Origin: Chloroflexota bacterium
Lineage (GTDB): Bacteria > Chloroflexota > Anaerolineae > UBA4142
Assembly: GCA_016865935.1 (NCBI GenBank)
Contig: VGOB01000035.1
Location: 1 to 33,269 of the forward strand
Length of the DNA stretch: 33,269 nt
Direction: 5' to 3'
In this document: positions 22,877 through 30,693 of the stretch, piece by piece
How positions within the stretch are numbered: the stretch's first letter is position 1
Layout of the letters: each line of letters begins with the position of its first letter
Made by a program: the position numbers and the translations under genes
The notes under the pieces: generated by a model
Seen by the model: the letters and a program-made list of their open reading frames with translations, nothing else
What the model was told of the DNA's origin: nothing
Database searches by the model: none

Positions 22877-23272
22877 CTACGCTCTCAATTTCTGTTCGAC
22901 TTTGTTTTTGAACCGCGCGGCATCTACGATCACGCGCGTATGCGTCCCCTCGCCGATCCGGTCGTGCGGGTCCCACGCTTCGATCTGGAACGTCACGCGC
23001 CGCTCTTCGATCGCGATCACTTGCGCCCGCGCGCGGACGCGCACGCCGACCGGCGTCGCGGCGAGATGTTTGACGTTCACTTCCACCCCGACGGACGTTT
23101 GTCCCTTGCTTAGACATTTTTGAAGCGCGGTGACGGCGGCATTTTCCATCAACGCAATCATCGCCGGTGTGGCGTATGCAGAAACGAGTCCGCTCCGCAC
23201 AGACACCGCCGTCAATTGCTCGCTCACGAATTCACTCGCCTCCGCGGTCAAACCCAGTTTCAGTTCTTCCAT
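22877..23272 (-). CDS. Fluoroacetyl-CoA-thioesterase-like hotdog protein
   Basis: The 131-residue single-domain protein has the hotdog pattern 'YATPAMIALMENAAVTAL', 'TSVGVEVNVKHLAATPVG', 'FQIEAWDPHDRIGEGTHTR'. Thr35, Glu43 and His69 have the same spacing (8 and 26 residues) as the catalytic Thr42, Glu50 and His76 of FlK, the fluoroacetyl-CoA thioesterase of Streptomyces cattleya. Most relatives in other bacteria are not known to act on fluoroacetyl-CoA and probably clear other short acyl-CoAs. A GAGGGG ribosome binding site lies just upstream of the ATG at 23272. It is divergent from the lipid-kinase gene and is first in line before tldD and tldE. Confidence 0.88.
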   Translation of the reverse strand: MEELKLGLTAEASEFVSEQLTAVSVRSGLVSAYATPAMIALMENAAVTALQKCLSKGQTSVGVEVNVKHLAATPVGVRVRARAQVIAIEERRVTFQIEAWDPHDRIGEGTHTRVIVDAARFKNKVEQKLRA

Positions 23273-23386
23273 CGCCCCTCCATCAGATACTTACCCACCC
23301 GCTATTGTACGCCAAAACGCGAAAATAAGGTAATCGGCAACGCGCGACGCGAAAACGACAACGGGGTTCTAGTCAGCGAGGGCGCA

Positions 23387-24334
23387 ATGGCGAAAACGAT
23401 CGTCATCTTGAATCCGATTTCGGGGCATCACAACGGCGAAAAGGTGTGGCAACAGATCGAAACCGCGTTGCGCGCGGGCGGACTCGCTTTCGATCTCGCG
23501 CGCACGACGGCGCCGCGCGCGGCGGTCGCGTTGGCGGAGAACGCGCGACGGAGCGGCTACGAAACGATCATCTCCGTCGGCGGCGACGGCACCGTGAGCG
23601 AAGTGGTCAATGGAATGATGCGCGCGTCGAAGAGCGCGGCGACGGGAACGCTCGGCGTGATTTCAGTCGGCTCGGGGAACGATTTCGTCAAATCATTTTC
23701 GCCGCAACTCGGCGTCGTGCCGCCAAGTCAGTCTGCCGATTGGCGGGCAGGGGTCGCGCGCGTGCTTGCCGGAGAAACGCGCGTCGTGGACGTCGGACGC
23801 GTGATTGCCGATCATCCCGCGCCCGGATTTGACGCGCCGCATTATTTCGTGAATAGTTTCGACACCGGTTTTGGCGCGCACGCCGCGATGCACGCGCACG
23901 ATTTTCGTTTTCTGCGAGGGATGCCGATGTATCTCGCGGCGGTGCTCAAGACGCTCGCGAAATATTCCTTGCCGCGCGTCAAAATGATTTGGGATGACGC
24001 GCCGATCGAACAAACTTGCACGATGATCGCGGTGGCGAACGGACGTTGTATCGGCGGCGGATTCTGGGTCGCGCCGGACGCGCGCAACGACGACGGCGTG
24101 TTCGACGTGATGATCGCGCAAGGACTGGGTCGGCTCGGCATTTTGTCGCTCTTGCCGAAAGTGATGCGCGGCACGCACATTTACGATTCGCGCGTGCGGT
24201 ACGTGAAAGCCGCGCGCATTGTGATCGAATCGCGCGATCCGTTGGTGATCGAAGCGGACGGCGAGATTCCGTTCATCGGCGCGCGGCGCGCCGAGATTGA
24301 GATTTTGCCCCAGCACTTGCGCGTGCTGGCTTGA
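23387..24334 (+). CDS. Diacylglycerol kinase / YegS-family lipid kinase
   Basis: The ATG at 23387 begins 315 residues with the family's opening strand 'KTIVILNPISG', then 'IISVGGDGTVSEVVNG' (GGDGT at 65-69, the phosphate-binding and catalytic loop), 'GVISVGSGNDF' and a C-terminal 'VIEADGEIPF' strand. These enzymes phosphorylate lipid hydroxyls such as diacylglycerol (DgkB) or related lipids with ATP at the membrane face. The ribosome binding site is weak (GCGAGGGCG). The gene converges on galK; the two stop codons are six bases apart, so there is no room for a separate terminator. Confidence 0.92.
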   Translation: MAKTIVILNPISGHHNGEKVWQQIETALRAGGLAFDLARTTAPRAAVALAENARRSGYETIISVGGDGTVSEVVNGMMRASKSAATGTLGVISVGSGNDFVKSFSPQLGVVPPSQSADWRAGVARVLAGETRVVDVGRVIADHPAPGFDAPHYFVNSFDTGFGAHAAMHAHDFRFLRGMPMYLAAVLKTLAKYSLPRVKMIWDDAPIEQTCTMIAVANGRCIGGGFWVAPDARNDDGVFDVMIAQGLGRLGILSLLPKVMRGTHIYDSRVRYVKAARIVIESRDPLVIEADGEIPFIGARRAEIEILPQHLRVLA

Positions 24335-24340
24335 TCGATT

Positions 24341-25489
24341 TCACTCGACGCGTTGACTGCCCGACATTGCTTGGCACGGATAGACTGCCGGCGCGATCCC
24401 GACGCGCCTGGAATATTCGCGCGCCACATTTTCCACAAACCGCGCGACCGATTCATTGCGGACGAGATTCACCGCGCAACCGCCAAACCCCGCGCCCGTC
24501 AGCCGCGCGCCCCAACATCCCGCTTGCGCGCGCGCGATTTCAACCAGCGCGTCGAGTTCCGCGCAACTGACCTGGTAATCGTCGCGCAAACTCGCGTGCG
24601 ATTCGTTCATCAACGCGCCGAACGTCGCCAGGTCGTTTGTCTCTGCGGCGGCAACGGCGGCGAGCACGCGCGCGTTTTCCGTGATGACGTGACGCGCGCG
24701 GCGCGCGACGACCGGCGGCAATTCTTTTTCGCGCCGCTGGAATTCCGCGAGACTCACGTCACGCAGCGCGGCGACGCCGAACGCGCGCGCGGCGTGTTCG
24801 CACTCGGCGCGTCGCGTGTTGTACTCGGAATCTACCAAGCCGCGCCGTTTGCGCGTATCGCATACGACAAAGGTCGCGCCGCGCGGCAAGGGAACATTGC
24901 GGTACGATAAATCGCGGCAGTCAATCCAGAGCGCGTGATCTTGTTGCGCGAGTGCGGACGCGAACTGATCCATAATCCCGCACTGGACGCCGACAAAATC
25001 GTTTTCGGCTTGCTGGCACAACCGCGCGATTTCGACCCGGCTGATCTGCGCGCGCGCCAACTCGACGAACATCGTCGCGGTACACACCTCCAACGCGGCG
25101 GACGAGGACAAGCCGGACCCAAGCGGCACGTCGCCTTGCACGACGAGATCGATCCCAGGGACTACGACGCCGCGCGCTTGCAACGCCCACGCGACGCCAC
25201 GCACGTAATTGCTCCACGCGTTTGCATCGTCGCGCAGAATCGGCGCGTCGAGCGCGAATTCCGAACGCGCGCCATCGAAATCGAGCGCGATCATTTGCAC
25301 GCGCCGAGCGTCACGCGGGCGCGCGGCGATCCACATCGCGCGATCAATCGCGATCGGCAACACAAAGCCGGCGTTGTAATCGGTATGCTCGCCGATGAGG
25401 TTGACGCGTCCCGGCGCGCGCGTAATCAGCGTAGGCGCGGCGGCAAATGCCTTTTCAAATTCATCGCGGATTGTTTGGGCTGTGATCAT
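24341..25489 (-). CDS. galK: Galactokinase
   Basis: The 382-residue GHMP kinase starts at the ATG at 25489 with GGAG just upstream; longer frames run back into the galT remnant and repeat DNA and are not real. Motifs: the galactokinase signature 'RAPGRVNLIGEHTDYNAGFVLP' (about 24-45), the ATP loop 'GDVPLGSGLSSSAALEV' (about 120-136) and the third motif 'TGAGFGGCAVNLV' near the C-terminus. It phosphorylates galactose to galactose-1-phosphate, the first Leloir step. It begins two bases after the galT remnant's stop, as in an ordinary galTK operon, but galT is cut off, so the next step needs a transferase encoded elsewhere. Confidence 0.95.
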   Translation of the reverse strand: MITAQTIRDEFEKAFAAAPTLITRAPGRVNLIGEHTDYNAGFVLPIAIDRAMWIAARPRDARRVQMIALDFDGARSEFALDAPILRDDANAWSNYVRGVAWALQARGVVVPGIDLVVQGDVPLGSGLSSSAALEVCTATMFVELARAQISRVEIARLCQQAENDFVGVQCGIMDQFASALAQQDHALWIDCRDLSYRNVPLPRGATFVVCDTRKRRGLVDSEYNTRRAECEHAARAFGVAALRDVSLAEFQRREKELPPVVARRARHVITENARVLAAVAAAETNDLATFGALMNESHASLRDDYQVSCAELDALVEIARAQAGCWGARLTGAGFGGCAVNLVRNESVARFVENVAREYSRRVGIAPAVYPCQAMSGSQRVE

Positions 25490-25491
25490 CC

Positions 25492-25743
<252 letters not shown>

Positions 25744-25902
25744 AGTGGAATCCCGTACAAGGTTCCGATTCAGCGACGGCATTGTCAGCCATCGCGCAAC
25801 CGGGCTCCAGCGGCACGCCGCTACTTGGGACGTCGAAAATCGGCGAGGGTGGTTTCGCCGCGCCAGCGGGCATCGCGCCAGGGCTTTCAAAGTCGAGCCC
25901 CC

Positions 25903-26193
25903 GTGTCATTTCGAGACGCTTCGCGCATACCGCGCGCGGTATGTCTGCCGCCAGAAACTTGCTCTTGCGAGAACGCCCCCGAATGAATTCGGGGTCTCAG
26001 CGAGGCGCGAAGCGAATCGGTTGCAACCGATTCGCTTCGCGCAACTCGATTTATCGAGTTTTCACCTCGTTGAGCCGCCGATTTCCAATCGGCGGCGCCG
26101 CAAGTCTGCGCAAGTTTCTGGGTAGCGGAGCGAGAAATCTCCGCGCGCCCAGCCGAGATTTCTCGTCGGCACAAATCGCCTCCTCGAAATGAC
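25903..26193. repeat. GTCATTTCGAG-type hairpin repeat with nested palindromes
   Basis: GTGTCATTTCGAG (from 25903) and CTCGAAATGAC (to 26193) bound the element. It shares about 50 nearly identical bases (26116-26167) with 14612-14663 and contains a 39-base exact inverted match to 14522-14560. The gene-free stretch 25744-26225 consists mainly of this element; 25744-25902 has no gene I can support. Confidence 0.8.
26005..26096. repeat. Series of perfect palindromes (copy 2)
   Basis: An 18-2-18 palindrome (26005-26042, arms GCGCGAAGCGAATCGGTT), then AACTCGAT-TT-ATCGAGTT (26043-26060) and GCCGCCGATT-TCC-AATCGGCGGC (26074-26096). The middle palindrome has the same arms as 14864-14881. All arms match without error, which suggests selection or recent copying. 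Confidence 0.85.
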
Positions 26194-26225
26194 GATGACA
26201 AAACCCTAGCGTCGCGCGGCGCCCC

Positions 26226-26253
26226 TTGACTTGCGGATTGTGCGTGGTATACT
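26226..26253 (+). promoter_or_regulatory. Promoter of the Crp/Fnr regulator gene
   Basis: TTGACT (26226-26231), 16 bases, TATACT (26248-26253), about 105 bases before the ATG at 26360. Confidence 0.7.
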
Positions 26254-26359
26254 GGCACGCAGAAAATCTTACTGCGCGTTTTCCATCGGCGCGTCAGCTC
26301 CACGCGATGGTCTTCAACGAATTGCGGCGCAGGCAAGCAGTGAACGAGTCAGGACGAAT

Positions 26360-27034
26360 ATGCTCAACCCCAATCAATTCGATCGCGTCACCCGCGCGTT
26401 GCCGATCTTGCAACGCGCCGATCCGCAACTGGCGCGCGAGTTCCAGCGGAGCGCCTTCTTCGCCCAGATTCCGGCGGGCAGAGATGTGTTCGTCGAAGGG
26501 GACCGCGCGGACGCGATCGCGCTTTTGCTGACGGGCGTGGTGCGCGTGTACAAGATCGGCGAGACGGGACGCGAGATAACGCTGTATCGGTTCGGCGTCG
26601 GCGAATCGTGCATTCTCACCGCCAACGCGATTCTCAGCCAACAATCGTTCCCGGCGATTGCGACCGTCGAACAAGATGCCGAAGCGGTGATGATTCCGGC
26701 GGACGCATTTCGCGAGTGGGTGCGCCGCTACGATCTGTGGCGCGGCTTTGTTTTCGATCTGCTTTCGCAACGGCTCGTCAGCGTGTTGGCGCTTGTGGAC
26801 GAGGTGACGTTCCGCCGCGTGGACGCGCGCGTCGCCGCGCTGTTGCTCGATCGCAGTCGGACGAACAATCCGATCCGCATCACGCACCAAGAAATCGCCG
26901 CCGAACTGGGGAGTTCGCGTGAAGTCATCAGCCGGATTCTGGAGGGCTTCGCCAGCGAAAAAATGATTCGCGCGGGGCGCGGAAGCGTCGAAATCGTCGA
27001 GATTAAATCTTTGCAAAGACGCGCTGCAATGTGA
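26360..27034 (+). CDS. Crp/Fnr-family transcriptional regulator
   Basis: The ATG at 26360 has CAGGA upstream and gives 224 residues, the usual size. The N-terminal cyclic-nucleotide-type sensor barrel (about 30-120) reads 'FFAQIPAGRDVFVEGDRADAIALLLTGVVRVYKIG', 'GESCILTA' and 'FPAIATVEQDAEAVMIP'; the long dimer helix follows and a winged helix-turn-helix lies at about 174-197 ('ITHQEIAAELGSSREVISRI'). Residues for cAMP binding are not conserved, and the Fnr cluster-binding N-terminal cysteines are absent; Cys84 is the only notable Cys. It therefore probably senses a redox or small-molecule signal through another mechanism. The palindrome 27037-27049, in the promoter of the next gene, is a likely target. 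Confidence 0.92.
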   Translation: MLNPNQFDRVTRALPILQRADPQLAREFQRSAFFAQIPAGRDVFVEGDRADAIALLLTGVVRVYKIGETGREITLYRFGVGESCILTANAILSQQSFPAIATVEQDAEAVMIPADAFREWVRRYDLWRGFVFDLLSQRLVSVLALVDEVTFRRVDARVAALLLDRSRTNNPIRITHQEIAAELGSSREVISRILEGFASEKMIRAGRGSVEIVEIKSLQRRAAM

Positions 27035-27036
27035 CA

Positions 27037-27071
27037 TTGTCACTGACAAGCACACCAACATCTCGTATACT
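27037..27071 (+). promoter_or_regulatory. Promoter with overlapping Fnr/Crp-like palindrome before the DUF2892 gene
   Basis: CTGACA (27043-27048), 17 bases and TATACT (27066-27071) form the promoter. TTGTC-ACT-GACAA (27037-27049) overlaps the -35 box and begins only three bases after the regulator gene's stop. Overlap with -35 would suit repression or class II activation by the adjacent Crp/Fnr protein. Confidence 0.6.
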
Positions 27072-27106
27072 GCAAGCAGTTTGAAATTCAAAAAGGAGAT
27101 GTTGAA

Positions 27107-27334
27107 ATGAACCCGTTCGTCAGTTTTATGGCTTCGACCGCAGGTCGCGTCGCGCGCATCGTCGTCGGCGTCGCGTTGATCGCGTGGGGCTTGCTGGGTC
27201 TGGGCGGCACGTCCGGACTCATCGTCGCCGGGGTGGGCGCGCTGCCGTTGCTGGCTGGCTTGTTCGACTTTTGCGTGTTCGCGCCGCTGTTTGGCAACCC
27301 AATGAGCGGAAGCAAAATTCGCGCCGGCAAATGA
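27107..27334 (+). CDS. DUF2892-type small inner-membrane protein
   Basis: AAGGAGA lies about ten bases before the ATG. The 75-residue protein has 'RVARIVVGVALIAWGLLGLGG' and 'SGLIVAGVGALPLLAGLFDFCVFAPLFG', two membrane segments with the family pattern G...R...G and a final Cys-containing helix (typical members read 'CP...'). Such domains occur alone or attached to rhodanese domains, often beside sulfur- or redox-responsive regulators, but no molecular function is proven. It has its own promoter next to the Crp/Fnr gene and is followed by a terminator-like hairpin, so it looks like a one-gene unit controlled by that regulator. Confidence 0.85.
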   Translation: MNPFVSFMASTAGRVARIVVGVALIAWGLLGLGGTSGLIVAGVGALPLLAGLFDFCVFAPLFGNPMSGSKIRAGK

Positions 27335-27349
27335 TCGCGCGGCAACAAC

Positions 27350-27384
27350 AACAGGCATCACGTTTAATCCGCGTGATGCCTGTT
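27350..27384 (+). terminator. Terminator-like hairpin after the DUF2892 gene
   Basis: A 13-base perfect stem (AACAGGCATCACG / CGTGATGCCTGTT) with a nine-base loop is followed by TGCTT rather than a full T-run, 16 bases after the stop. Confidence 0.65.
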
Positions 27385-27421
27385 TGCTTGGGCGCTCCGA
27401 TCTCTTTGTGGAGGTGGCAAA

Positions 27422-27919
27422 TTGAATCGCACAATTCCAATTCGCCCGACGCGGCGTAATTTTTTAGCGTGGCTGGTGGCGTTCGCCGGCGCGATGGTTG
27501 GCTGTACGATCCAGCCCTCGCGCCGAAACGGCGATGAAGCTACGCCGGAGCCATCATCAATCGTACAACCCGCCGCGCCCAGTCCAGCCGCGTTCGCCGA
27601 TTATGCGTTCGAGATGCAACGCCTCGCGCTGGCAAAGGGCGATCAAGCGTTCGGCGCGATCATCGTCAAAGCTAACCGGGTCGTTGGTTTGGGTCCCAGC
27701 CGCGTGATCGTCCATCACGATGCGACCGCGCACGCCGAGATGGAAGCATTGCGCGATGCCGCGCGGCGTTTGGGCGTCGCCGATTTGAGCGGCTGTGTGA
27801 TGTACTCCACGTCGCGCCCGTGTCGCATGTGCGAAGCGGCGAGTTATTGGGCGCGCCTGGATCGAATGTACTTTGGCGCGGCAGCAACCGATGCCGGTCC
27901 GCCGCAATACTCTTGTTGA
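27422..27919 (+). CDS. Tat-exported lipoprotein with a cytidine/guanine-deaminase-like domain
   Basis: The start is a TTG at 27422, supported by GTGGAGGTGG just upstream. The first 28 residues combine a twin-arginine signal ('TRRNFLAWL', Arg11-Arg12) with a lipobox ('AMVGC', Cys28). The rest is a zinc-dependent deaminase domain: 'THAE'-type His104-Ala-Glu106 in 'ATAHAEMEAL' and 'SRPCRMCEA' with Cys134 and Cys137, plus 'YWARLDRMYFGA', as in guanine and tRNA-adenosine-type deaminases. Export of such an enzyme is unusual; most are cytoplasmic. Tat export fits a protein that folds with its zinc before crossing the membrane. The C-terminus stops early ('GPPQYSC'), lacking the usual last helix. It is ten bases upstream of an ankyrin lipoprotein gene. 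Confidence 0.85.
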   Translation: MNRTIPIRPTRRNFLAWLVAFAGAMVGCTIQPSRRNGDEATPEPSSIVQPAAPSPAAFADYAFEMQRLALAKGDQAFGAIIVKANRVVGLGPSRVIVHHDATAHAEMEALRDAARRLGVADLSGCVMYSTSRPCRMCEAASYWARLDRMYFGAAATDAGPPQYSC

Positions 27920-27929
27920 GAAGAAGACT

Positions 27930-28661
27930 ATGCTAACCAAGTTGATCGCATTGATCGCGATTCTGATGTTCGTCGCAGGGTGCGCGACGATTACGCCGAC
28001 GCGAACTCTCATACCCACGCTCGTTCCGTCTGTCACGCCGCCGCGAACGGATTCGAATATCGAAACGCTCACCCAAGAACTCGTGCGCGCCGCTCAAGCC
28101 GGGGATACGCGCGCGGTGCAGCAACTCTTGCACCAAGGCGCGAATATCAACGGACGCGACGATCAAGGTCGGACGCCGGTGCTGGCGGCGACGCACGGCA
28201 ATCGCGTCGAAACGGCGCGCGCGCTGATCCAAGCCAGCGCGGACATCAACCTGCGCGACCATCGGATGGACAATGTGTTTTTGTACGCCGGCGCGGAAGG
28301 ATTGCTCGACATCCTCAAACTCGCGATCGCCGCGCAAGCGGACACCCGCCTCACGAATCGCTTTGGCGGCACCGCGCTCATTCCCGCCGCCGAACGCGGT
28401 CACGTCGAAATCGTCAAAGAATTGCTGACGCACACCGACGTCAACGTGAATCACGTGAACAACCTGGGCTGGACGGCGTTGTTGGAAGCGATCATTCTGG
28501 GCAGCGGCGGCGCGCGACACACGGAAGTGGTGCGGCTCCTCGTGGCGGCAGGCGCGAACGTGAACCTTGCCGATGCGAGCGGCGTCACGCCATTGACGCA
28601 CGCGCGGCAGCGCGGCTTTCAACACATCGTGACGATTTTGGAAAACGCGCGTGCGCGCTGA
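27930..28661 (+). CDS. Ankyrin-repeat lipoprotein
   Basis: The ATG at 27930 follows GAGAAGAAG and gives 243 residues. The signal ends in 'FVAGC' (lipidated Cys18), followed by a short Thr/Pro linker. About five ankyrin repeats then run from residue 48 to the end: 'ELVRAAQAGDTRAVQQLLHQGANIN', 'GRTPVLAATHGNRVETARALIQASADIN', then units with 'GGTALIPAAERGHVEIVKELL', 'GWTALLEAIILG' and 'GVTPLTHARQRGFQHIVTIL'. Ankyrin repeats bind proteins, so it may hold the upstream exported deaminase or an outside partner at the membrane. Co-transcription with the deaminase is likely from the ten-base gap. Confidence 0.9.
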   Translation: MLTKLIALIAILMFVAGCATITPTRTLIPTLVPSVTPPRTDSNIETLTQELVRAAQAGDTRAVQQLLHQGANINGRDDQGRTPVLAATHGNRVETARALIQASADINLRDHRMDNVFLYAGAEGLLDILKLAIAAQADTRLTNRFGGTALIPAAERGHVEIVKELLTHTDVNVNHVNNLGWTALLEAIILGSGGARHTEVVRLLVAAGANVNLADASGVTPLTHARQRGFQHIVTILENARAR

Positions 28662-28737
28662 GCGTGGTCAGCCGCACGCCATCAATCGGGGGCGGATTGA
28701 ATACCTGGGTCAGCGACAAACACAAGAGTATGGATCC

Positions 28738-28765
28738 TTGCGCGATTTGATCTATGTGGTATACT
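28738..28765 (+). promoter_or_regulatory. Promoter in gene-free DNA
   Basis: TTGCGC (28738-28743), 16 bases, TATACT (28760-28765). No open reading frame with a ribosome binding site follows; it may drive the candidate RNA at 28772-29011. Confidence 0.5.
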
Positions 28766-28771
28766 AACGCA

Positions 28772-29011
28772 AGAATCTTGTGAAAAAGTGAGATCGTACC
28801 AATGCTTCAAAAAGCCACCGCTGTCTCTTGCAGCAACATCGCGTTCACAATGTAATCTCAAGGGAACACGATGTTTCCCCATTACATTGACTGCACGGAT
28901 TGTGATTGGAAAGGGAAGCCATGGGTTCGCCACGCTACGCGTGCCGGCGCTACAACAATGAACTGAGAAGCACAAAGGGTTACGCTAGATAGACTTGGAG
29001 CGTGACCTTTT
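28772..29011 (+). ncRNA. Candidate structured small RNA of unknown type
   Basis: The gene-free stretch 28662-29153 contains a promoter (28738-28765), a strong stem (28849-28888: arms AATGTAAT/ATTACATT with an inner GGGAACA-CGA-TGTTTCCC), a short CACGC-TAC-GCGTG hairpin (28931-28943) and a terminator-like hairpin with four T (28978-29011). I see no tmRNA tag, RNase P, SRP or tRNA hallmarks. A transcript of about 240 bases is inferred, not shown. Bases 29012-29153 hold nothing I can recognise. Confidence 0.35.
28978..29011 (+). terminator. Terminator-like hairpin
   Basis: GGTTACGCT (28978-28986) pairs with AGCGTGACC (28999-29007), including one G-T pair, over a 12-base loop and followed by TTTT. 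Confidence 0.5.
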
Positions 29012-29153
29012 AGGTTGCGCAAGTTACCCTGGATTCAAGGGGGTTCGCTCTGGCACGCGATGCCTGTGCAGAAATCTTACGGCGCACTCCGCACGGCGCG
29101 AAATCCCAACCCGAACAATCGCCGCGACTCAAGTTGATCAAGAGTCGGTCGGT

Positions 29154-30659
29154 CTATAGCTGGTGAAGAATGGTTGCGAGCGACGGATAGAGTTGACGAT
29201 AGATCCCATATCGCGTGTCGTAGTGCTTTTTACGCTCGGCGTCGGGGTTAAACGTACGTTCCAGGTTTTGGGCGGATTCGGCGGCTCGCTCGACATCGGG
29301 AATCAAGCCAGCGCCAACTCCGGCTAGCAGTGCCGCGCCCCAACATGCCGCTTCGGCAATTCTGGGTGCTGTGACACGATGACCGGTAATGTCTGCTTTG
29401 AGCTGTAACCACAGTTCTGACTTGGCGCCGCCGCCAATTGCACGCAAGTCGCTGATCGTCACGCCACCCTCTTTCAACAAATCGAGGTTCACCCGCAACT
29501 CGAACGTTAATCCCTCAATAATCGCTTTGGCGACATCGGACTTGGATGTGCTAAACGTCAAGCCCAACAGCGCACCTTTAGATTCGGTGTCAAAATGCGG
29601 CGTGCCGCTACCCGCGAAATGCGGAAGGAGCATCAGGCGCGACGGTTCAGCCGACACCCCCCGGAACATCCAATCGTATGCGTCGCGACCTTGCGCTTCG
29701 GCTTGCGCCATCTCCTCACGACCAAACGTATCGCGGAACCAACGCAGAATCAGCCCACCACTGTGATTTAGCGTCATCGCGAGATACAAACCCGGGATGA
29801 CATGCGAGTAAACCGAAATGTTCCCGCGCTCAAGTGCCGGCGTAAGCGCCGGCGCGGCAAGCGCGACCTCGACCACTTCGGCGGTGCCGGTCGAAACCAT
29901 CGCCAGTCCGGCGCGAGTCAGCCCAACGCCCAGCGCGCCGCATGCTTGGTCATGTCCACCGGTGACAACGAGTGGACGATTTGAGAAACCAATTCGCTCT
30001 GCGACCTCGGGCAACATCTTTCCAACTACGCGGCCAGAGGGTTGTACGGTCGAAAATCGAGTCTCGTCCAACTCGATAGCCTGCAAGATCTCAGGTGACC
30101 ACAATTCATTTTGCAGATCGAACAATTGCGTGCGCGATGCAAGACAGTGACTCACCACCGTATGTCTGGACATTTTGTTAATGAGATAGTCCTCGTAGAG
30201 CATAAAGCGCGAGGCATTCTTCCAAATATCTGGCTCCTTTTGCTTGAGCCACAGCAGCTTGGGGAGGGTATTGATCGTGTGAATCGGCATACCCGTGTGC
30301 TGGAAAAGGTACTCGTTGCCGAATTTCTCTCGCAACCACGCATTCTGTTCCCCGGTGCGCCGGTCCATACCGAGGATCGCGGAGTAGAGCGCGTTTCCTT
30401 GTGCATCCACCGGAATGACTGCTTCACCCTGCACCGATAATCCCAACGCGACCACATTGCGGATTCGCGCGTTCATAGTCGCTTCGCGCATCGCCTCTTG
30501 GGCGAGCACCCACACGCGCTCCGCGTCTTGCTCAGCCCAGGATGGTTGTGGCATGGCCACAGCATATTCGCGGCTGGCTTTGGTCACCAAATTTCCGCGC
30601 TCATCAAAAATTGCGGCTTTGCAGCTTGTCGTACCGACATCGAGTCCGAGAAGGAACAT
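29154..30659 (-). CDS. FGGY-family carbohydrate kinase (xylulokinase/gluconokinase-like)
   Basis: The 501-residue protein has both FGGY domains: 'LLGLDVGTTSCKAAIFDERG' with the phosphate-binding DxGT (Asp7-Thr10), 'ILGMDRRTGEQ' in the sugar site, 'VVTGGHDQACGALG' with the catalytic-base Asp237, and 'AIGGGAKSELWLQLKADITG' in the ATP domain. These kinases phosphorylate xylulose, gluconate, glycerol, rhamnulose or related polyols; the exact sugar cannot be read with confidence, although the size and 'W.Q.P..WW/WAEQ' type opening fit xylulose or gluconate kinases. It is the last gene of a minus-strand unit, 34 bases after the sulfatase stop, and presumably phosphorylates the sugar released by sulfate removal. 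Confidence 0.93.
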   Translation of the reverse strand: MFLLGLDVGTTSCKAAIFDERGNLVTKASREYAVAMPQPSWAEQDAERVWVLAQEAMREATMNARIRNVVALGLSVQGEAVIPVDAQGNALYSAILGMDRRTGEQNAWLREKFGNEYLFQHTGMPIHTINTLPKLLWLKQKEPDIWKNASRFMLYEDYLINKMSRHTVVSHCLASRTQLFDLQNELWSPEILQAIELDETRFSTVQPSGRVVGKMLPEVAERIGFSNRPLVVTGGHDQACGALGVGLTRAGLAMVSTGTAEVVEVALAAPALTPALERGNISVYSHVIPGLYLAMTLNHSGGLILRWFRDTFGREEMAQAEAQGRDAYDWMFRGVSAEPSRLMLLPHFAGSGTPHFDTESKGALLGLTFSTSKSDVAKAIIEGLTFELRVNLDLLKEGGVTISDLRAIGGGAKSELWLQLKADITGHRVTAPRIAEAACWGAALLAGVGAGLIPDVERAAESAQNLERTFNPDAERKKHYDTRYGIYRQLYPSLATILHQL

Positions 30660-30693
30660 GGGAAATCACCACCCACCATATCTCAATCGGGAT

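Noticed and set aside
28682..28975. Minus-strand frame of 97 codons
   Set aside because: No ribosome binding site or recognisable features; it lies across hairpins of the candidate RNA.
29041..29100. RNase P-like or tRNA-like fragment ('GGGGGTTCGCTCTGG', 'CAGAAATCTTACGGC')
   Set aside because: Only short resemblance; the required pairing partners and conserved blocks are missing.
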